Assembly: GCF_900172295.1 (NCBI RefSeq) | Contig: NZ_FWFL01000003.1 | Coordinates: 124,001 to 188,000, forward strand | DNA from: Roseovarius litorisediminis | Lineage (GTDB): Bacteria; Pseudomonadota; Alphaproteobacteria; Rhodobacterales; Rhodobacteraceae | Reading direction: 5' to 3' | Length of the DNA: 64,000 nucleotides | In this document: one piece after another, positions 34,860 through 45,341 of the stretch | Layout: each line of letters opens with the position of its first letter | Position numbering within the stretch: position 1 is the stretch's first letter | The notes under the pieces: generated by a model | Database searches by the model: none | What the model was told of the DNA's origin: nothing | The model's input: only the letters and a program-made list of their open reading frames with translations | Made by a program: the position numbers and the translations under genes

Positions 34860-35081
34860 TTACGCGCTCTTGCCGTAGACGGCCTCGGACGCAACGCGGC
34901 GGACTTCGCTGCGATGCATGCCCAGATCGGCCAGTTCAGCTGCGCCAAGTGCCGAAAGTTCCCTGACGGTCCGGCGGTAGGCACGGTAGTCAGCAGCGCG
35001 TTGCAGCAGGGCATAGATCGCGGCGCTGAAATCTTCGCTCAGGCCACGGGTGGCGCTGGTTGTGTTGGTTGCAAATGCCAT
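34860..35081 (-). CDS. DUF1127 protein (CcaF1-like RNA-binding candidate)
   Basis: A 73-residue protein with the C-terminal DUF1127 domain (YRAYRRTVRELSALGAAELADLGMHRSEVRRVA) and a variable N-terminus. AAGGAG precedes the ATG by 7 bases. Small DUF1127 proteins of alphaproteobacteria act in stress responses, and CcaF1 of R. sphaeroides binds RNA and affects sRNA maturation. The downstream hairpin array on the same strand makes CcaF1 function the best guess. The upstream region has dyads (35174-35191 and 35194-35208) that may be regulatory. Confidence 0.88.
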   Translation of the reverse strand: MAFATNTTSATRGLSEDFSAAIYALLQRAADYRAYRRTVRELSALGAAELADLGMHRSEVRRVASEAVYGKSA

Positions 35082-35193
35082 GGTCAGGCTCCTTGCGTCG
35101 GATGTTGCATCAGTTGGGGCGGTGATAGTTTGCCGCCTCGGTTGTCATGAAGATACGTCGATGCTGCGAATGCACAATACCCCGTTGTGTCAA

Positions 35194-35208
35194 TGCTGCT
35201 ATGCAGCA
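35194..35208. promoter_or_regulatory. palindrome between DUF1127 and apbC genes
   Basis: TGCTGC-TAT-GCAGCA is a perfect inverted repeat in the 251-bp divergent intergenic region. A looser dyad, GCACAA...TTGTGT, lies just before it. Either could be an operator for the divergent genes; no regulator is assigned. Confidence 0.35.
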
Positions 35209-35332
35209 AATGCATAAGCAATGTTGACCTAAGGTTAAGCAATAGTTGCATTATTTAGGCAGTTTTGAGACGGGCCTTGCCCCTGCGAAAAAAACTGCCA
35301 CCTATTGCGGAAGCAATGATGAGGTATTTTAC

Positions 35333-36406
35333 ATGGCACCGACGCGGGCACAGATTGAACAGAAACTTGCACGGCTCGAATTGCCGGATGGTGGCAACCT
35401 GATCTCGCGCGACATGGTGCGTGCGTTGACGGTCGACGGGGGCGACGTGCGATTCGTTATCGAGGCGCCATCCCCTGATCTGGCCCGTCGGATGGAACCT
35501 TTGCGCGCGGCTGCCGAACGTGCCGCCCTCTCGGTTGATGGGGTGACCCGTGCCACTGCCGCACTCACGGCTCACGGTCCGGCAGCTGCGGCCAAGGCGC
35601 CTCCCGGTCTTAAACTGGGCGGTCATCCGAAGGGTGGGAATGAACCGATAAAACCTGTCGGCGTGAAATCCATTCTCGCGATTGCCAGCGGTAAGGGCGG
35701 TGTGGGTAAGTCCACCGTTTCGTCCAACCTGGCCGTGGCGCTGGCAAAGCAGGGCCGTCGCGTTGGCCTACTGGATGCCGATATCTATGGGCCAAGCCAG
35801 CCACGCATGATGGGGGTCAGCCAACGCCCGGCCAGCCCCGATGGCAAGATCATTGAACCCCTGCATGCCCACGGTGTCACCTTGATGTCGATCGGGCTGA
35901 TGCTGGAGCCGGACAAGGCCGTGGTCTGGCGCGGTCCGATGCTGATGGGGGCACTGCAACAGATGATGTCTCAGGTGAACTGGGGCGAACTGGACGTGCT
36001 GATCGTCGATCTGCCCCCCGGCACCGGCGACGTGCAACTCACACTTTGCCAACGTGCCGCCCCGACCGGTGCCATTATCGTTTCCACGCCTCAGGACGTG
36101 GCGTTGCTGGATGCGCGCAAGGCGATGGATATGTTCAATACGCTCAAGACACCCGTTTTGGGCCTGATCGAGAACATGTCGACGTTTCATTGTCCCAATT
36201 GTGGGCATGAGACGCAGATTTTTGGCCACGATGGCGTGCGCGTCGAGGCAGAAAAACTGGAACTGCCGTTCCTTGGCGCCCTGCCGATTGACCTTGAAAC
36301 CCGGCTGGCAGGTGACGCGGGAACGCCGGTTGCTGCAGGGGACGGGCCTGTTGCCCAAGCTTATGCGCAGTTGGCGGACCGGTTGGTCAAGGGTGGTCTG
36401 GCTTAG
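35333..36406 (+). CDS. apbC: Mrp/NBP35-type iron-sulfur cluster carrier ATPase
   Basis: A 357-residue P-loop protein. N-terminal MIP18/DUF59-like domain (1-80), a linker, then the deviant Walker [10 protein letters not shown] (120-128), Walker B region [12 protein letters not shown] and a CPNCGHE motif whose CxxC binds the bridging Fe-S cluster in the dimer. It delivers Fe-S clusters to apoproteins. The start is the ATG at 35333 with GATGAGG upstream. Its stop overlaps that of the convergent lipoprotein gene. Confidence 0.92.
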   Translation: MAPTRAQIEQKLARLELPDGGNLISRDMVRALTVDGGDVRFVIEAPSPDLARRMEPLRAAAERAALSVDGVTRATAALTAHGPAAAAKAPPGLKLGGHPKGGNEPIKPVGVKSILAIASGKGGVGKSTVSSNLAVALAKQGRRVGLLDADIYGPSQPRMMGVSQRPASPDGKIIEPLHAHGVTLMSIGLMLEPDKAVVWRGPMLMGALQQMMSQVNWGELDVLIVDLPPGTGDVQLTLCQRAAPTGAIIVSTPQDVALLDARKAMDMFNTLKTPVLGLIENMSTFHCPNCGHETQIFGHDGVRVEAEKLELPFLGALPIDLETRLAGDAGTPVAAGDGPVAQAYAQLADRLVKGGLA

Positions 36407-36918
36407 TAAGGCGCCAAGATGGCGACCAACCCCATTTGCCGGGCTGCTGCAATCGACAGGACACCGGTCTGCAGCCCCTGTGGTGCCTGATAGCTGTACA
36501 CAGCAGCACTGGTTTGGGTGCCATATTCGCCGGTGACAGGACCAGCATACAGGTTTCGCGCTTTCAGGGCCCGCTGTAACGAGGCGATAAATTCCGGTGT
36601 CAGCACTTCTCTACAGGGCGTCTCAAACCAGATGTCTTTGCGCGCTTCGAAATCGCTTTCCTGAAGTTCTGCATCGTCGGCTGCCGGTTTGACATCACTG
36701 CCATTTGTCCCCGAACTTGATGGAATTTCCCACATCCTGCCGGTTAGGGGGGCGCCTGCGTCCGGTATGCTGCTTTTTTCCCAGCATGTGCCGGGACGCG
36801 GATATTGCGGTTCCTGATCAAGCAGTTGCACCACCTCAGGCTTGAACGGGCGAGGCAGGGCGCTTTGACAGGCCGCAAGAACAAGGGCGGTCAGAAAAAG
36901 AGGGGCGGGACGGATCAT
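36403..36918 (-). CDS. lipoprotein with a peptidoglycan-binding-like C-terminus
   Basis: A 171-residue protein with a lipobox (LVLAACQS, Cys17) and a C-terminal segment ([46 protein letters not shown]) resembling the PG_binding_1 repeat. It is probably a membrane-anchored cell-wall-associated protein. Its stop codon overlaps the apbC stop by four bases, a convergent overlap. Confidence 0.75.
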   Translation of the reverse strand: MIRPAPLFLTALVLAACQSALPRPFKPEVVQLLDQEPQYPRPGTCWEKSSIPDAGAPLTGRMWEIPSSSGTNGSDVKPAADDAELQESDFEARKDIWFETPCREVLTPEFIASLQRALKARNLYAGPVTGEYGTQTSAAVYSYQAPQGLQTGVLSIAAARQMGLVAILAPY

Positions 36919-37174
36919 GGCACTCGTGACGTAAAGGGTTTGTTTGGGGCAACCTAAGGGAGTTCCGCAAAATGTGTAATCGGTTTTTGTCTCGTCCGTT
37001 GCAACACATTACGACCGGCACTTCACAGCCGTTCTTTCCCTGTGGCAGGCCGACCGAGCGTTTGAAGTTGAACAAAGACCGAATATGGATATTTAACACC
37101 TATTCTTTTTGCGATAAGTCGCAAATGGGCTGGTCTGATCCAAAGGGCTTGGCTAGGAACCTGAGAAGCGTTGA

Positions 37175-37518
<344 letters not shown>

Positions 37519-37519
<1 letters not shown>

Positions 37520-38283
37520 TGCGCCTGGCCGCCTGTCTGCTGGCGATAGGCCTTGGTGGACCGGCGCTTGCCTGCGACTATCCCGGCCCGCCGCCCGGTA
37601 GCCTCGAGGCCCGAGCAGAGACCGGTGATATTCTCTGGGCTGGCTATTCTGACGCCACGGACCGCTATGGCCATGGCATTCTAGGCGACGTTTGGGAGGC
37701 AGGCGGTCTACGGGTCAGCACCGGTATGAATGGGCCGTGTTCGCTTTCGATTATCCTGCCGCGGCATTCTGTCTTTGAGGATACCGGACCGCGGATCGTG
37801 GATCTGGACGGTGACAACCGCAACGAGGTGATCGCGGTGGAAACCCATCGCAAGACCGGTGCCGCGTTGGCGGTTTATGGGCTTCGTAACGGGCGGCTGA
37901 GAAAAATCGCTGCCACGCCGAATATCGGCCACACCCACCGCTGGCTCGCCCCTGTCGGAGCGGCAGATCTCGACGGTGACGGCCATGTTGAGATCGCTTA
38001 TATCGACCGTCCTCACCTGGCAAAGACCCTGCGTATCTGGCGCTACCGCAAGGGCCGACTGGAACATGTCGCCGACCGGTCCGGCATGACAAATCACAAG
38101 ATTGGCTGGGATCACATCCCCGGCGGCATCCGCGACTGCGGCACCGGCCCAGAGTTGATCACCGCCGACGCAGACTGGCGCCGCATCATGGCCAGCACCC
38201 TTCACGGCGGGCAGATCACCAGCCGCGCAGTCGGCCGCTACACCGGCCCCGACAGCCTCAACGCCGCTCTGACCTGCCCCTGA
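37519..38283 (+). CDS. FG-GAP/VCBS repeat protein, secreted
   Basis: A 254-residue protein with a signal peptide (LAACLLAIGLGGPALA) and calcium-loop repeats typical of FG-GAP/VCBS domains: DLDGDNRNEV (about 93-102) and DLDGDGHVEIAY (about 155-166). Probably a periplasmic beta-propeller fragment; function unknown. Its ATG shares one base with the ferredoxin stop (TGATG), so the two are translationally coupled. Confidence 0.8.
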
Positions 38284-38306
38284 CTTTCATTTTTCCAAAA
38301 ATACTC
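38284..38306 (+). repeat. short gene-end repeat, copy 2 of 4
   Basis: A 23-base element beginning CTTTCATTTTTCCAAAA and ending TACTC starts right after the FG-GAP protein stop. It is identical to the copy at 45342-45364 and resembles those at 11315 and 41202. Confidence 0.7.
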
Positions 38307-38367
38307 TGGGGGTGTGGGGGTGAAATCCCCACGCCGGTCGGATTGCGCCTGCGCAATTCGAAACCTT

Positions 38368-39630
38368 CTACAGCGCCCGCCAGCCGATATCGCTGCGGCA
38401 AAACCCTTCGGGCCAGTCAATCCGGTCAACCATCGCATAAGCCCGCACTGCGGCTTCTGACAGGCTTGCCCCGCGTGCCGTCACGGCCAGAACCCGGCCC
38501 CCCGTGGCCACATATTGCCCATCCTTGTGTGCCGTGCCAGCATGAAAAACCATGTTGAAGCTATCCTCGGGCAGGGCTTCCAGGCCTTTGATCACGCTCC
38601 CCTTATCGTAATCTCCGGGATAGCCATTCGCCGCCAGAACCACCGTCAGCGCATGATCATCGGCCCAGTTCACCTGTGCACTCTCCAGCCGCGCTTCTGC
38701 CGCTGCCTGCAACAGATCCAGCGCCTGCGCGCCCAACCGCATCATCAGCACCTGGCACTCCGGATCGCCAAACCGCACGTTATATTCCACCAGCCTTGGC
38801 TGGCCGTCCTTGATCATCAGACCAACAAACAGGATCCCCTGAAACGGCGTGCCGCGCCGCGCCATCTCGGCCAGCGATGGGCGCACGATCTCGTCCAGCG
38901 CCTTGCGCGTTACCTCATCTGTCATCACCGGGGCAGGTGAATAGGCGCCCATGCCGCCTGTATTGGGCCCGGTATCGCCTTCGCCCACACGCTTGTGGTC
39001 CTGTGCGGTTCCAAGGGGCAGGGCGGTCTGCCCATCACACAGCACAAAGAACGAGGCCTCCTCGCCCTCCATGAATTCTTCAACCACCACCTCGGCCCCG
39101 GCGCTGCCAAATTCGCCGCCAAACATGTCGTCAATCGCGGCCAGTGCCTGATCCACAGTCTCGGCCACGATCACGCCCTTGCCCGCCGCCAGCCCATCCG
39201 CCTTGATCACGATCGGGGCACCCTGCGCCTCGACATAGGCCCTGGCCGAGGCGGCATCGGTGAAATGACCATATCCGGCCGTTGGTGCCCCCGCCGCGTC
39301 ACAAATTTCCTTGGTGAAACTCTTGCTCGCCTCCAACTGTGCCGCCGCAGCCGAGGGCCCGAACACCAGTAAACCCGCCTCGCGCAGCCGGTCTGCCACG
39401 CCAGCAGCCAGTGGCGCCTCGGGGCCGACAATCACGAAATCCACAGCGTTTTCATCGCAGAAATTCGCCACCGCCCCGCCGTCCATGATGTCCAGGCTGG
39501 CGCATTCCGCGATCCCGGCAATCCCGGCGTTGCCCGGTGCCACGATCAGCTTGTCGCATTTGGGGTTTTGCATCACCGCCCAGGCCAGCGCATGTTCACG
39601 TCCGCCCCCCCCGAGGATCAAGATATTCAT
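38368..39630 (-). CDS. purD: phosphoribosylamine-glycine ligase (GARS)
   Basis: A 420-residue ATP-grasp enzyme of purine synthesis. MNILILGGGGREHALAWA at the N-terminus, ATP-grasp motifs KADGLAAGKGVIVA and EEFMEGEEASFFVL, and metal-site VEYNVRFGDPECQ. It ligates glycine to phosphoribosylamine. The start was set at ATG 39630; an ATG 15 bp earlier exists. Divergent from xseA with 72 bp between starts. Confidence 0.96.
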   Translation of the reverse strand: MNILILGGGGREHALAWAVMQNPKCDKLIVAPGNAGIAGIAECASLDIMDGGAVANFCDENAVDFVIVGPEAPLAAGVADRLREAGLLVFGPSAAAAQLEASKSFTKEICDAAGAPTAGYGHFTDAASARAYVEAQGAPIVIKADGLAAGKGVIVAETVDQALAAIDDMFGGEFGSAGAEVVVEEFMEGEEASFFVLCDGQTALPLGTAQDHKRVGEGDTGPNTGGMGAYSPAPVMTDEVTRKALDEIVRPSLAEMARRGTPFQGILFVGLMIKDGQPRLVEYNVRFGDPECQVLMMRLGAQALDLLQAAAEARLESAQVNWADDHALTVVLAANGYPGDYDKGSVIKGLEALPEDSFNMVFHAGTAHKDGQYVATGGRVLAVTARGASLSEAAVRAYAMVDRIDWPEGFCRSDIGWRAL

Positions 39631-39702
39631 GGTGCGCTCTCCCACTTGGCCTTAGATGCCCTGCGTTCTAAGGTGGCGCAAAGCCAGACACAAGGTGCGC
39701 GT

Positions 39703-41193
39703 ATGTCCGATCTGATTGACGATCCCACTCTCGGCGAAAACGCCCCTGAATTTTCGGTGTCCGACCTTTCCGGTGCGATCAAACGGATGATTGAAGGCGA
39801 ATTTTCCCATGTCCGCGTGCGTGGCGAGGTGGGCCGCGTCTCGCGCCCCAGGTCAGGCCATGTCTACCTTGATCTCAAAGATGACCGCTCGGTGCTGGCG
39901 GGCATTATCTGGAAGGGTGTGGCCAGTCGTCTTGCCGTGCAACCCGAAGAGGGGATGGAGGTGGTCGCGACTGGCCGTCTCACTACCTTCCCCGGCCAGT
40001 CGCGTTATCAGATCGTGATCGAGGATATGAAACCGGCCGGTATGGGCGCGCTTATGGCCATGCTGGAAAAGCGCAAGGCGCAACTTGCCGGTGAAGGGCT
40101 GTTTGATCCCACCCGCAAGCAACCCATCCCCTACCTGCCAGAAATCATTGGTGTTATCACCTCGCCCTCGGGGGCTGTGATCCGCGATATCCTGCACCGC
40201 CTGCGTGACCGGTTCCCGCGCAAGGTGCTGATCTGGCCTGTGGCCGTGCAGGGTGAAAAATGCGCGCCCGAGGTGACCAATGCTATTCGCGGGTTCAACG
40301 CCTTCACGCCCGGCGGCGCCCTGCCGCGCCCTGATCTTCTGATCGTGGCACGTGGCGGTGGCAGTATCGAAGACCTCTGGGGGTTCAATGAAGAATCCGT
40401 TGTGCGCGCGGCCGCTGACAGCGATATCCCTCTGATTTCCGCCGTCGGGCATGAAACCGACACCACGCTGATCGACTATGCCTCGGACAAACGCGCGCCC
40501 ACCCCCACCGCTGCGGCCGAACTGGCGGTGCCGGTGCGGCTCGATCTGCTTTCCTGGCTTGATGCTCAGTCGGGCCGCCTGACCCATGCGCTGACCTCTG
40601 GTATCTCCCTGCGCGGCCAGCGCCTGCGGGATCTGTCCCGCGCTCTGCCGCGGGCCGATACATTGCTTGATACACCCCGTCAGCGGCTTGATGCCTGGTC
40701 TGATCGTCTGCCTGCGGCCCTGATCCGCTCGGTTCAGACACGGCGCGTGCGCCTGTCCGAATCCGCGGGCGCCCTGCGACCGGGTCTTCTGCGCCGGGCC
40801 CTCGACGGCGACCGTCACAGGCTTGAAAGTACCGCTGCCCGGCTGAACGTTCCAGCGCTTTGCCGCGACATTGATCTAAAAAAGCGCGACCTTGACCGGC
40901 TCGCGATTCGCCTGTCCGAGGTTGCAACCCGTCAGATGCGTGGCTGGCACGACCAGGTCGAATCCATGGATCGCCTGCGCGAAACACTCGGGTACAAGGC
41001 CACGCTGGCGCGCGGATATGCCGTGGTGCGCGGCGATGGCGATCTGGTGACATCCAAAGACGCGGCATCGCAGGCGTCCAGCCTTGAGATCGAGTTTGCC
41101 GATGGCCGCCTTTCTGTTGGCCAGGCAGGCACCCAGGCCCGAAAGGCACCAAAATCCAAAGCGCCTCCTCCGGATCAGGGTAGCTTGTTCTGA
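39703..41193 (+). CDS. xseA: exodeoxyribonuclease VII large subunit
   Basis: A 496-residue protein. N-terminal OB-fold (LSGAIKRMIEGEFSHVRVRG) and the catalytic domain with GVITSPSGAVIRDILHRL and AVGHETDTTLIDYASD. The C-terminus has the coiled-coil region and GYAVVRGDGDLV. With XseB it degrades single-stranded DNA. The start is ATG 39703; the overlapping longer frame is antisense to purD. Confidence 0.95.
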   Translation: MSDLIDDPTLGENAPEFSVSDLSGAIKRMIEGEFSHVRVRGEVGRVSRPRSGHVYLDLKDDRSVLAGIIWKGVASRLAVQPEEGMEVVATGRLTTFPGQSRYQIVIEDMKPAGMGALMAMLEKRKAQLAGEGLFDPTRKQPIPYLPEIIGVITSPSGAVIRDILHRLRDRFPRKVLIWPVAVQGEKCAPEVTNAIRGFNAFTPGGALPRPDLLIVARGGGSIEDLWGFNEESVVRAAADSDIPLISAVGHETDTTLIDYASDKRAPTPTAAAELAVPVRLDLLSWLDAQSGRLTHALTSGISLRGQRLRDLSRALPRADTLLDTPRQRLDAWSDRLPAALIRSVQTRRVRLSESAGALRPGLLRRALDGDRHRLESTAARLNVPALCRDIDLKKRDLDRLAIRLSEVATRQMRGWHDQVESMDRLRETLGYKATLARGYAVVRGDGDLVTSKDAASQASSLEIEFADGRLSVGQAGTQARKAPKSKAPPPDQGSLF

Positions 41194-41201
41194 GGGGTTT
41201 G

Positions 41202-41236
41202 TTTTTTCATCTTGCCGAAAATATCCCCGCCGGAGG
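41202..41236 (+). repeat. short gene-end repeat, copy 3 of 4 (variant)
   Basis: TTTTTTCATCTTGCCGAAAATATCC followed by GCCGGAGG begins 8 bases after the xseA stop. It shares the layout of the copies at 38284 and 45342, with CTTGCCG in place of TTCCA. Confidence 0.5.
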
Positions 41237-41339
41237 CATCGGTGCTTTCAGCGGGGTAACTTGGAAAAAAGATCGCTAAGTGACATTCTAAGCCCAAAAA
41301 ATGCGGTTAACTGGCATATTTTGGTTGAATTAGTATATC

Positions 41340-41738
41340 TTAGGCGCCCACCTCGGGCCCGAGGCACATTAAAGGTTCAGGCGATTTTTCAACCTCATAG
41401 ATATCAACGTTGTCCGGGTTATTTTCAAATCTTGCCACCAACCCGCCACCTTGCCGGATAAAACTCCAACATTGCGGGTCTGGGTGGGTTTCATAGATGA
41501 AACAAATCATACCGGCCTCTTCATACCAGCTACCTTCCTGACATCTGCCATCCAGAAAGGACCAGCGCACGCGCCGGCCATCCAGATATTCCTCGCCGCC
41601 ATAAGGCTGGCCGATTCTGCCGTAGTAAAACGTGTGACCCCGCGTGTAGGCGTCAAATTCGGCTGCTGTCATTGTTGACTGTGCACCGGACACCGTCGCG
41701 GCGAAAATCAGAAAGGGCAAAAGTTTCAAAATGCGCAT
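41340..41738 (-). CDS. secreted hypothetical protein
   Basis: A 132-residue protein with a signal peptide (LLPFLIFAATVSGA). The mature part has MTAAEFDAYTRGHTFYYGR and several cysteines (four, probably two disulphides) with WSFLDGRCQEGSWYEEAGMICFIYE. It looks like a small periplasmic beta-rich protein (DUF995-like at most). The start is ATG 41738; ATG 41780 is not preferred because the signal peptide begins later. Confidence 0.7.
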   Translation of the reverse strand: MRILKLLPFLIFAATVSGAQSTMTAAEFDAYTRGHTFYYGRIGQPYGGEEYLDGRRVRWSFLDGRCQEGSWYEEAGMICFIYETHPDPQCWSFIRQGGGLVARFENNPDNVDIYEVEKSPEPLMCLGPEVGA

Positions 41739-41955
41739 AGGACAAGTTTGCCAGATGCAACCCTGCCAGACCACCCACATTCAAAGACATCGGCACAAGC
41801 CGGCAGTAAACCGGCAATACCGATGGTGAAATGGCAAAGATCGGTGAATTTTGCCAAGCCTCAACGCTTACGGGGGCGGTTGTGTCGCTTTTGGTCTCGC
41901 TTTGCCGGGCCTTGGGCGGTATTTCTCAGGCCGAACACCAGACAGGGGAAATCGC

Positions 41956-43641
41956 ATGGCACTGGATGAACGCAAGGGCGTCTGGAAATCGGGCAAGGGC
42001 AAGGGGCGTCATACCCCCAAGGGCCGCCAGTTGGAGGATCAGCCATGGGCCGAAATACAAACCCTGTTGGGCGATGCCCCCCGGCGTCGTGATCTGCTGA
42101 TCGAATATCTGCACCTCATTCAGGACAAATTCGGCCATCTGTCGGCAGCGCACCTGCGCGCCCTGGCCGAAGAAATGCGTATCAGTCAGGCCGAGGTCTA
42201 TGAGGTCGCAACCTTCTACGCCCATTTCGATGTGGTGAAAGAGGGCGAAACGCCCCCACCAGCGCTGACCATTCGGGTCTGCGATTCACTTTCCTGCGAG
42301 CTGGCTGGTGCGCAACAATTGCAAAAGGCACTGGAAAACGGGCTTGATGCCAGTCAGGTCCGGGTTCTGCGGGCGCCCTGCATGGGGCGTTGCGACACCG
42401 CTCCTGTACTCGAACTCGGCCATAACCACATTGATCATGCCACGCCTGAAAAGGTTCAGGCGGCGATCTCGGCACAGGATACCCACGCGCATATCCCTGA
42501 GTATCAGGTGTTTGACGCCTATTGCGCCGATGGTGGGTATCAGACACTAGCGGATATCCGCGCCACGGGTGAATTCGATGCCATTCAGCAGACCCTGCTT
42601 GATTCAGGTCTGCGCGGCCTTGGTGGTGCTGGTTTCCCCTCGGGGCGCAAGTGGGGTTTCGTGCGCGCTGCCGAAGGCCCGCGATACCTGGCTGTAAACG
42701 GCGACGAGGGCGAGCCGGGCACCTTCAAGGATCGGTTTTACCTTGAGCGGCAACCTCATGTTTTTCTTGAGGGAATGCTGATTGCTGCTTGGGCGGTCGA
42801 GGCTGAAACCTGCTTTATCTACATGCGCGATGAATACCCCGCCGTCCTTGAAATTCTGCGTCGCGAGATCAAGGCGCTGGAAGACGCCAAAATCGTCGCG
42901 CCCGGGTACATCGATCTGCGCCGCGGTGCCGGCGCCTATATCTGCGGTGAAGAATCCGCGATGATCGAATCGATCGAGGGTAAGCGCGGCTTGCCACGCC
43001 ACCGGCCCCCCTTCGTGGCGCAGGTCGGCATCTTCAACCGCCCCACTTTGGTGAACAATGTCGAAACCCTTTACTGGGTCACTAAAATTCTGCGCGAGGG
43101 TGGCGAAGTTCTTTCCGGTGTCGAGAAAAACGGCCGTAAGGGTCTGCGTTCCTATTCGGTTTCGGGCCGGGTCAAGAACCCCGGCGTGCACCTGCTGCCA
43201 GCGGGTTCAACCATCACCGATATCATCGCGGCCTCTGGCGGCATGCTCGACGGTCACGCCTTCAAGGCCTATCAGCCGGGCGGCCCGTCCTCGGGCCTGC
43301 TACCGGCCAGCATGAACGATATTCCGCTCGATTTTGACACGCTGCAACCGCACGGCACTTTCATCGGTTCGGCGGCGGTCGTTGTATTGTCGGATCAGGA
43401 CAGCGCCAGACAGGCCGCCCTCAACATGCTGCGTTTCTTCGAGGATGAAAGCTGTGGTCAGTGCACGCCTTGTCGTGTGGGCTGTGAAAAGGCGGTCAAG
43501 CTGATGCAGGCTGATAAATGGGATCAGCCATTGCTGGAAGAGCTTTGCACGGCGATGGGCGATGCCTCAATCTGTGGTCTGGGGCAGGCGGCGCCGAACC
43601 CGATCCGCCTGACAATGAAGCATTTCCCCGACGAGGTGTAA
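41956..43641 (+). CDS. fused NuoE/NuoF-type NADH-binding diaphorase (formate dehydrogenase FdsGB-like)
   Basis: A 561-residue protein. N-terminal thioredoxin-like 2Fe-2S domain with C109-x4-C114 and C142-x3-C146; then the NuoF part with FMN motif GLGGAGFPSG, NADH motif GAGAYICGEESAMIESIEG and 4Fe-4S motif CGQCTPCRVGC near the C-terminus. It matches the fused gamma-beta subunit of NAD-dependent formate dehydrogenases. The molybdenum/tungsten catalytic subunit gene that normally follows is not here; ftsY does. AGGGGA precedes the ATG. It may act with an alpha subunit encoded elsewhere. Confidence 0.9.
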   Translation: MALDERKGVWKSGKGKGRHTPKGRQLEDQPWAEIQTLLGDAPRRRDLLIEYLHLIQDKFGHLSAAHLRALAEEMRISQAEVYEVATFYAHFDVVKEGETPPPALTIRVCDSLSCELAGAQQLQKALENGLDASQVRVLRAPCMGRCDTAPVLELGHNHIDHATPEKVQAAISAQDTHAHIPEYQVFDAYCADGGYQTLADIRATGEFDAIQQTLLDSGLRGLGGAGFPSGRKWGFVRAAEGPRYLAVNGDEGEPGTFKDRFYLERQPHVFLEGMLIAAWAVEAETCFIYMRDEYPAVLEILRREIKALEDAKIVAPGYIDLRRGAGAYICGEESAMIESIEGKRGLPRHRPPFVAQVGIFNRPTLVNNVETLYWVTKILREGGEVLSGVEKNGRKGLRSYSVSGRVKNPGVHLLPAGSTITDIIAASGGMLDGHAFKAYQPGGPSSGLLPASMNDIPLDFDTLQPHGTFIGSAAVVVLSDQDSARQAALNMLRFFEDESCGQCTPCRVGCEKAVKLMQADKWDQPLLEELCTAMGDASICGLGQAAPNPIRLTMKHFPDEV

Positions 43642-43872
43642 CAGAATCCCCTGTATTTCCTGCTCCGGCTTTTGGCCCCGCAGCAAGATACCTGTCTGAG
43701 GCTTCCAAATCAGCGCAATCCGCATTAGGTGGTGATTAAAGCGTTTCGTAGTCGATCTGGTTCAAGGATCGAACGCGAAACGCCCACAACATTGTTTAGG
43801 TTTTACGGCACTTCATCTTGCCTGAGATTCAGGAACAAGGTGAATCGCTTTAACAACCTCATCGGAGGGCGC

Positions 43873-45309
43873 ATGGCGTTTTTCAAGAAACTCAAGGAAA
43901 AGCTTTTCAGGTCTTCCTCCAAGATCGAAGAAGGTCTGGATGCGATCGTCGAAGAGGGCGGCGAAGAAGAGGAAAACGAGGTTGAAGAGGCCCCGGTTGA
44001 CGCCATCGCAGCCGAACCCGAACCCGAACCCGAACCTGAAGTCGAAGTTGAACCAGAAGCTGATCCGGTTCCCGACCCGGCACCGACACCCGAACCAGAG
44101 CCAGAACAGATCCCCGCACCCGCGCCAGGGCCTGAACCCGCGCCGGAGCCTACGCCCGAACCCGAGCCCACCCCGATTCCCCAACCCGAGCCGGAACCTG
44201 ATCCGATCCCCGAACCGGCTCCGGCCCCATCGCCCGAGGCTGAACCGGAACCCGCGCCGCAAGAACTGCCGCCCGAACCGGCCGAAGTACCCGATCCGGC
44301 TCCGGTTGAATTACCCGAGGCCACGCCGCAGGAAACGCCAGTACCTGCGCCCGACCCAATGCCAGCGACGACGCCGGCTGAAATCCCGGTCGGAGTGCCG
44401 GGCGACGTCCAGTACTCTTCGCGGCCCGGCTTTCTGGGGCGTCTTCTGGGCCGTAAGGAAAAGAAAACCATCGTCCGCCGTGCGCTAGATGACGATATGC
44501 TGGAACAGCTTGAAGAGCTGCTGATCACCGCCGACATGGGTGTGGATACCGCCTTGCGTGTCACGGCTAATATGGCCGAGGGCCGGATGGGCAAGAAACT
44601 GTCCACCCAGGAAATCAAGGAACTGCTATCAGGTGAAATTGCCCGCATCATGGAGCCGGTCGCCCGCCCGATGCCGCTTTATCCCAACCGACCGCAGGTG
44701 GTGTTGGTGGTCGGTGTCAACGGCTCGGGCAAGACCACAACCATTGGCAAGCTGGCCAGCCAGTTCAAGGCTGCGGGGAAATCCGTGGTCATCGCCGCCG
44801 GCGATACCTTTCGGGCCGCCGCCGTTGAACAGCTGCAAATCTGGGGTGATCGTGCGGGTGTGCCGGTCCTGACCGCGCCCGAGGGCAGCGATCCGGCCAG
44901 TCTGGCGTTCGATGCGATGACGCAGGCGCAAAAGGACGGGGCCGATCTGCTGATGATCGATACCGCAGGTCGCTTGCAAAACCGGGCTGATCTGATGGAG
45001 GAACTGGCCAAGATTGTTCGTGTCATTCGCAAAAAGGATGAAACCGCACCGCATAACACCCTGTTGGTTCTGGACGCCACGACCGGCCAGAATGCTTTGT
45101 CTCAGGTCGAAACCTTCCAGAAACTTGCCGATGTTTCAGGCCTGGTCATGACCAAGCTTGACGGCACCGCCAAGGGCGGAGTTCTGGTCGCTCTCGCAGA
45201 CAGGTTCGGCCTGCCGATCCATGCCATAGGCGTGGGTGAGCAGATTGATGATCTGGCCCCCTTTGATCCGCAGGAATTTGCCGCCGCCCTGACCGGGTTG
45301 GAGACATGA
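43873..45309 (+). CDS. ftsY: signal recognition particle receptor FtsY
   Basis: A 478-residue SRP GTPase. An N-terminal membrane-binding A domain, then a long Pro/Glu-rich linker (residues about 48-172, largely PEPEP-type dipeptides), then the N/G domain: [10 protein letters not shown] (G1), [19 protein letters not shown] (G3), [10 protein letters not shown] (G4/G5). It docks ribosome-SRP complexes at the membrane. GGAGGG precedes ATG 43873. The linker is much longer than in E. coli-like proteins of similar G-domain size. Confidence 0.95.
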   Translation: MAFFKKLKEKLFRSSSKIEEGLDAIVEEGGEEEENEVEEAPVDAIAAEPEPEPEPEVEVEPEADPVPDPAPTPEPEPEQIPAPAPGPEPAPEPTPEPEPTPIPQPEPEPDPIPEPAPAPSPEAEPEPAPQELPPEPAEVPDPAPVELPEATPQETPVPAPDPMPATTPAEIPVGVPGDVQYSSRPGFLGRLLGRKEKKTIVRRALDDDMLEQLEELLITADMGVDTALRVTANMAEGRMGKKLSTQEIKELLSGEIARIMEPVARPMPLYPNRPQVVLVVGVNGSGKTTTIGKLASQFKAAGKSVVIAAGDTFRAAAVEQLQIWGDRAGVPVLTAPEGSDPASLAFDAMTQAQKDGADLLMIDTAGRLQNRADLMEELAKIVRVIRKKDETAPHNTLLVLDATTGQNALSQVETFQKLADVSGLVMTKLDGTAKGGVLVALADRFGLPIHAIGVGEQIDDLAPFDPQEFAAALTGLET

Positions 45310-45341
45310 TCACATTCGGGTGGCGTTCGATGTGCGCCCCC

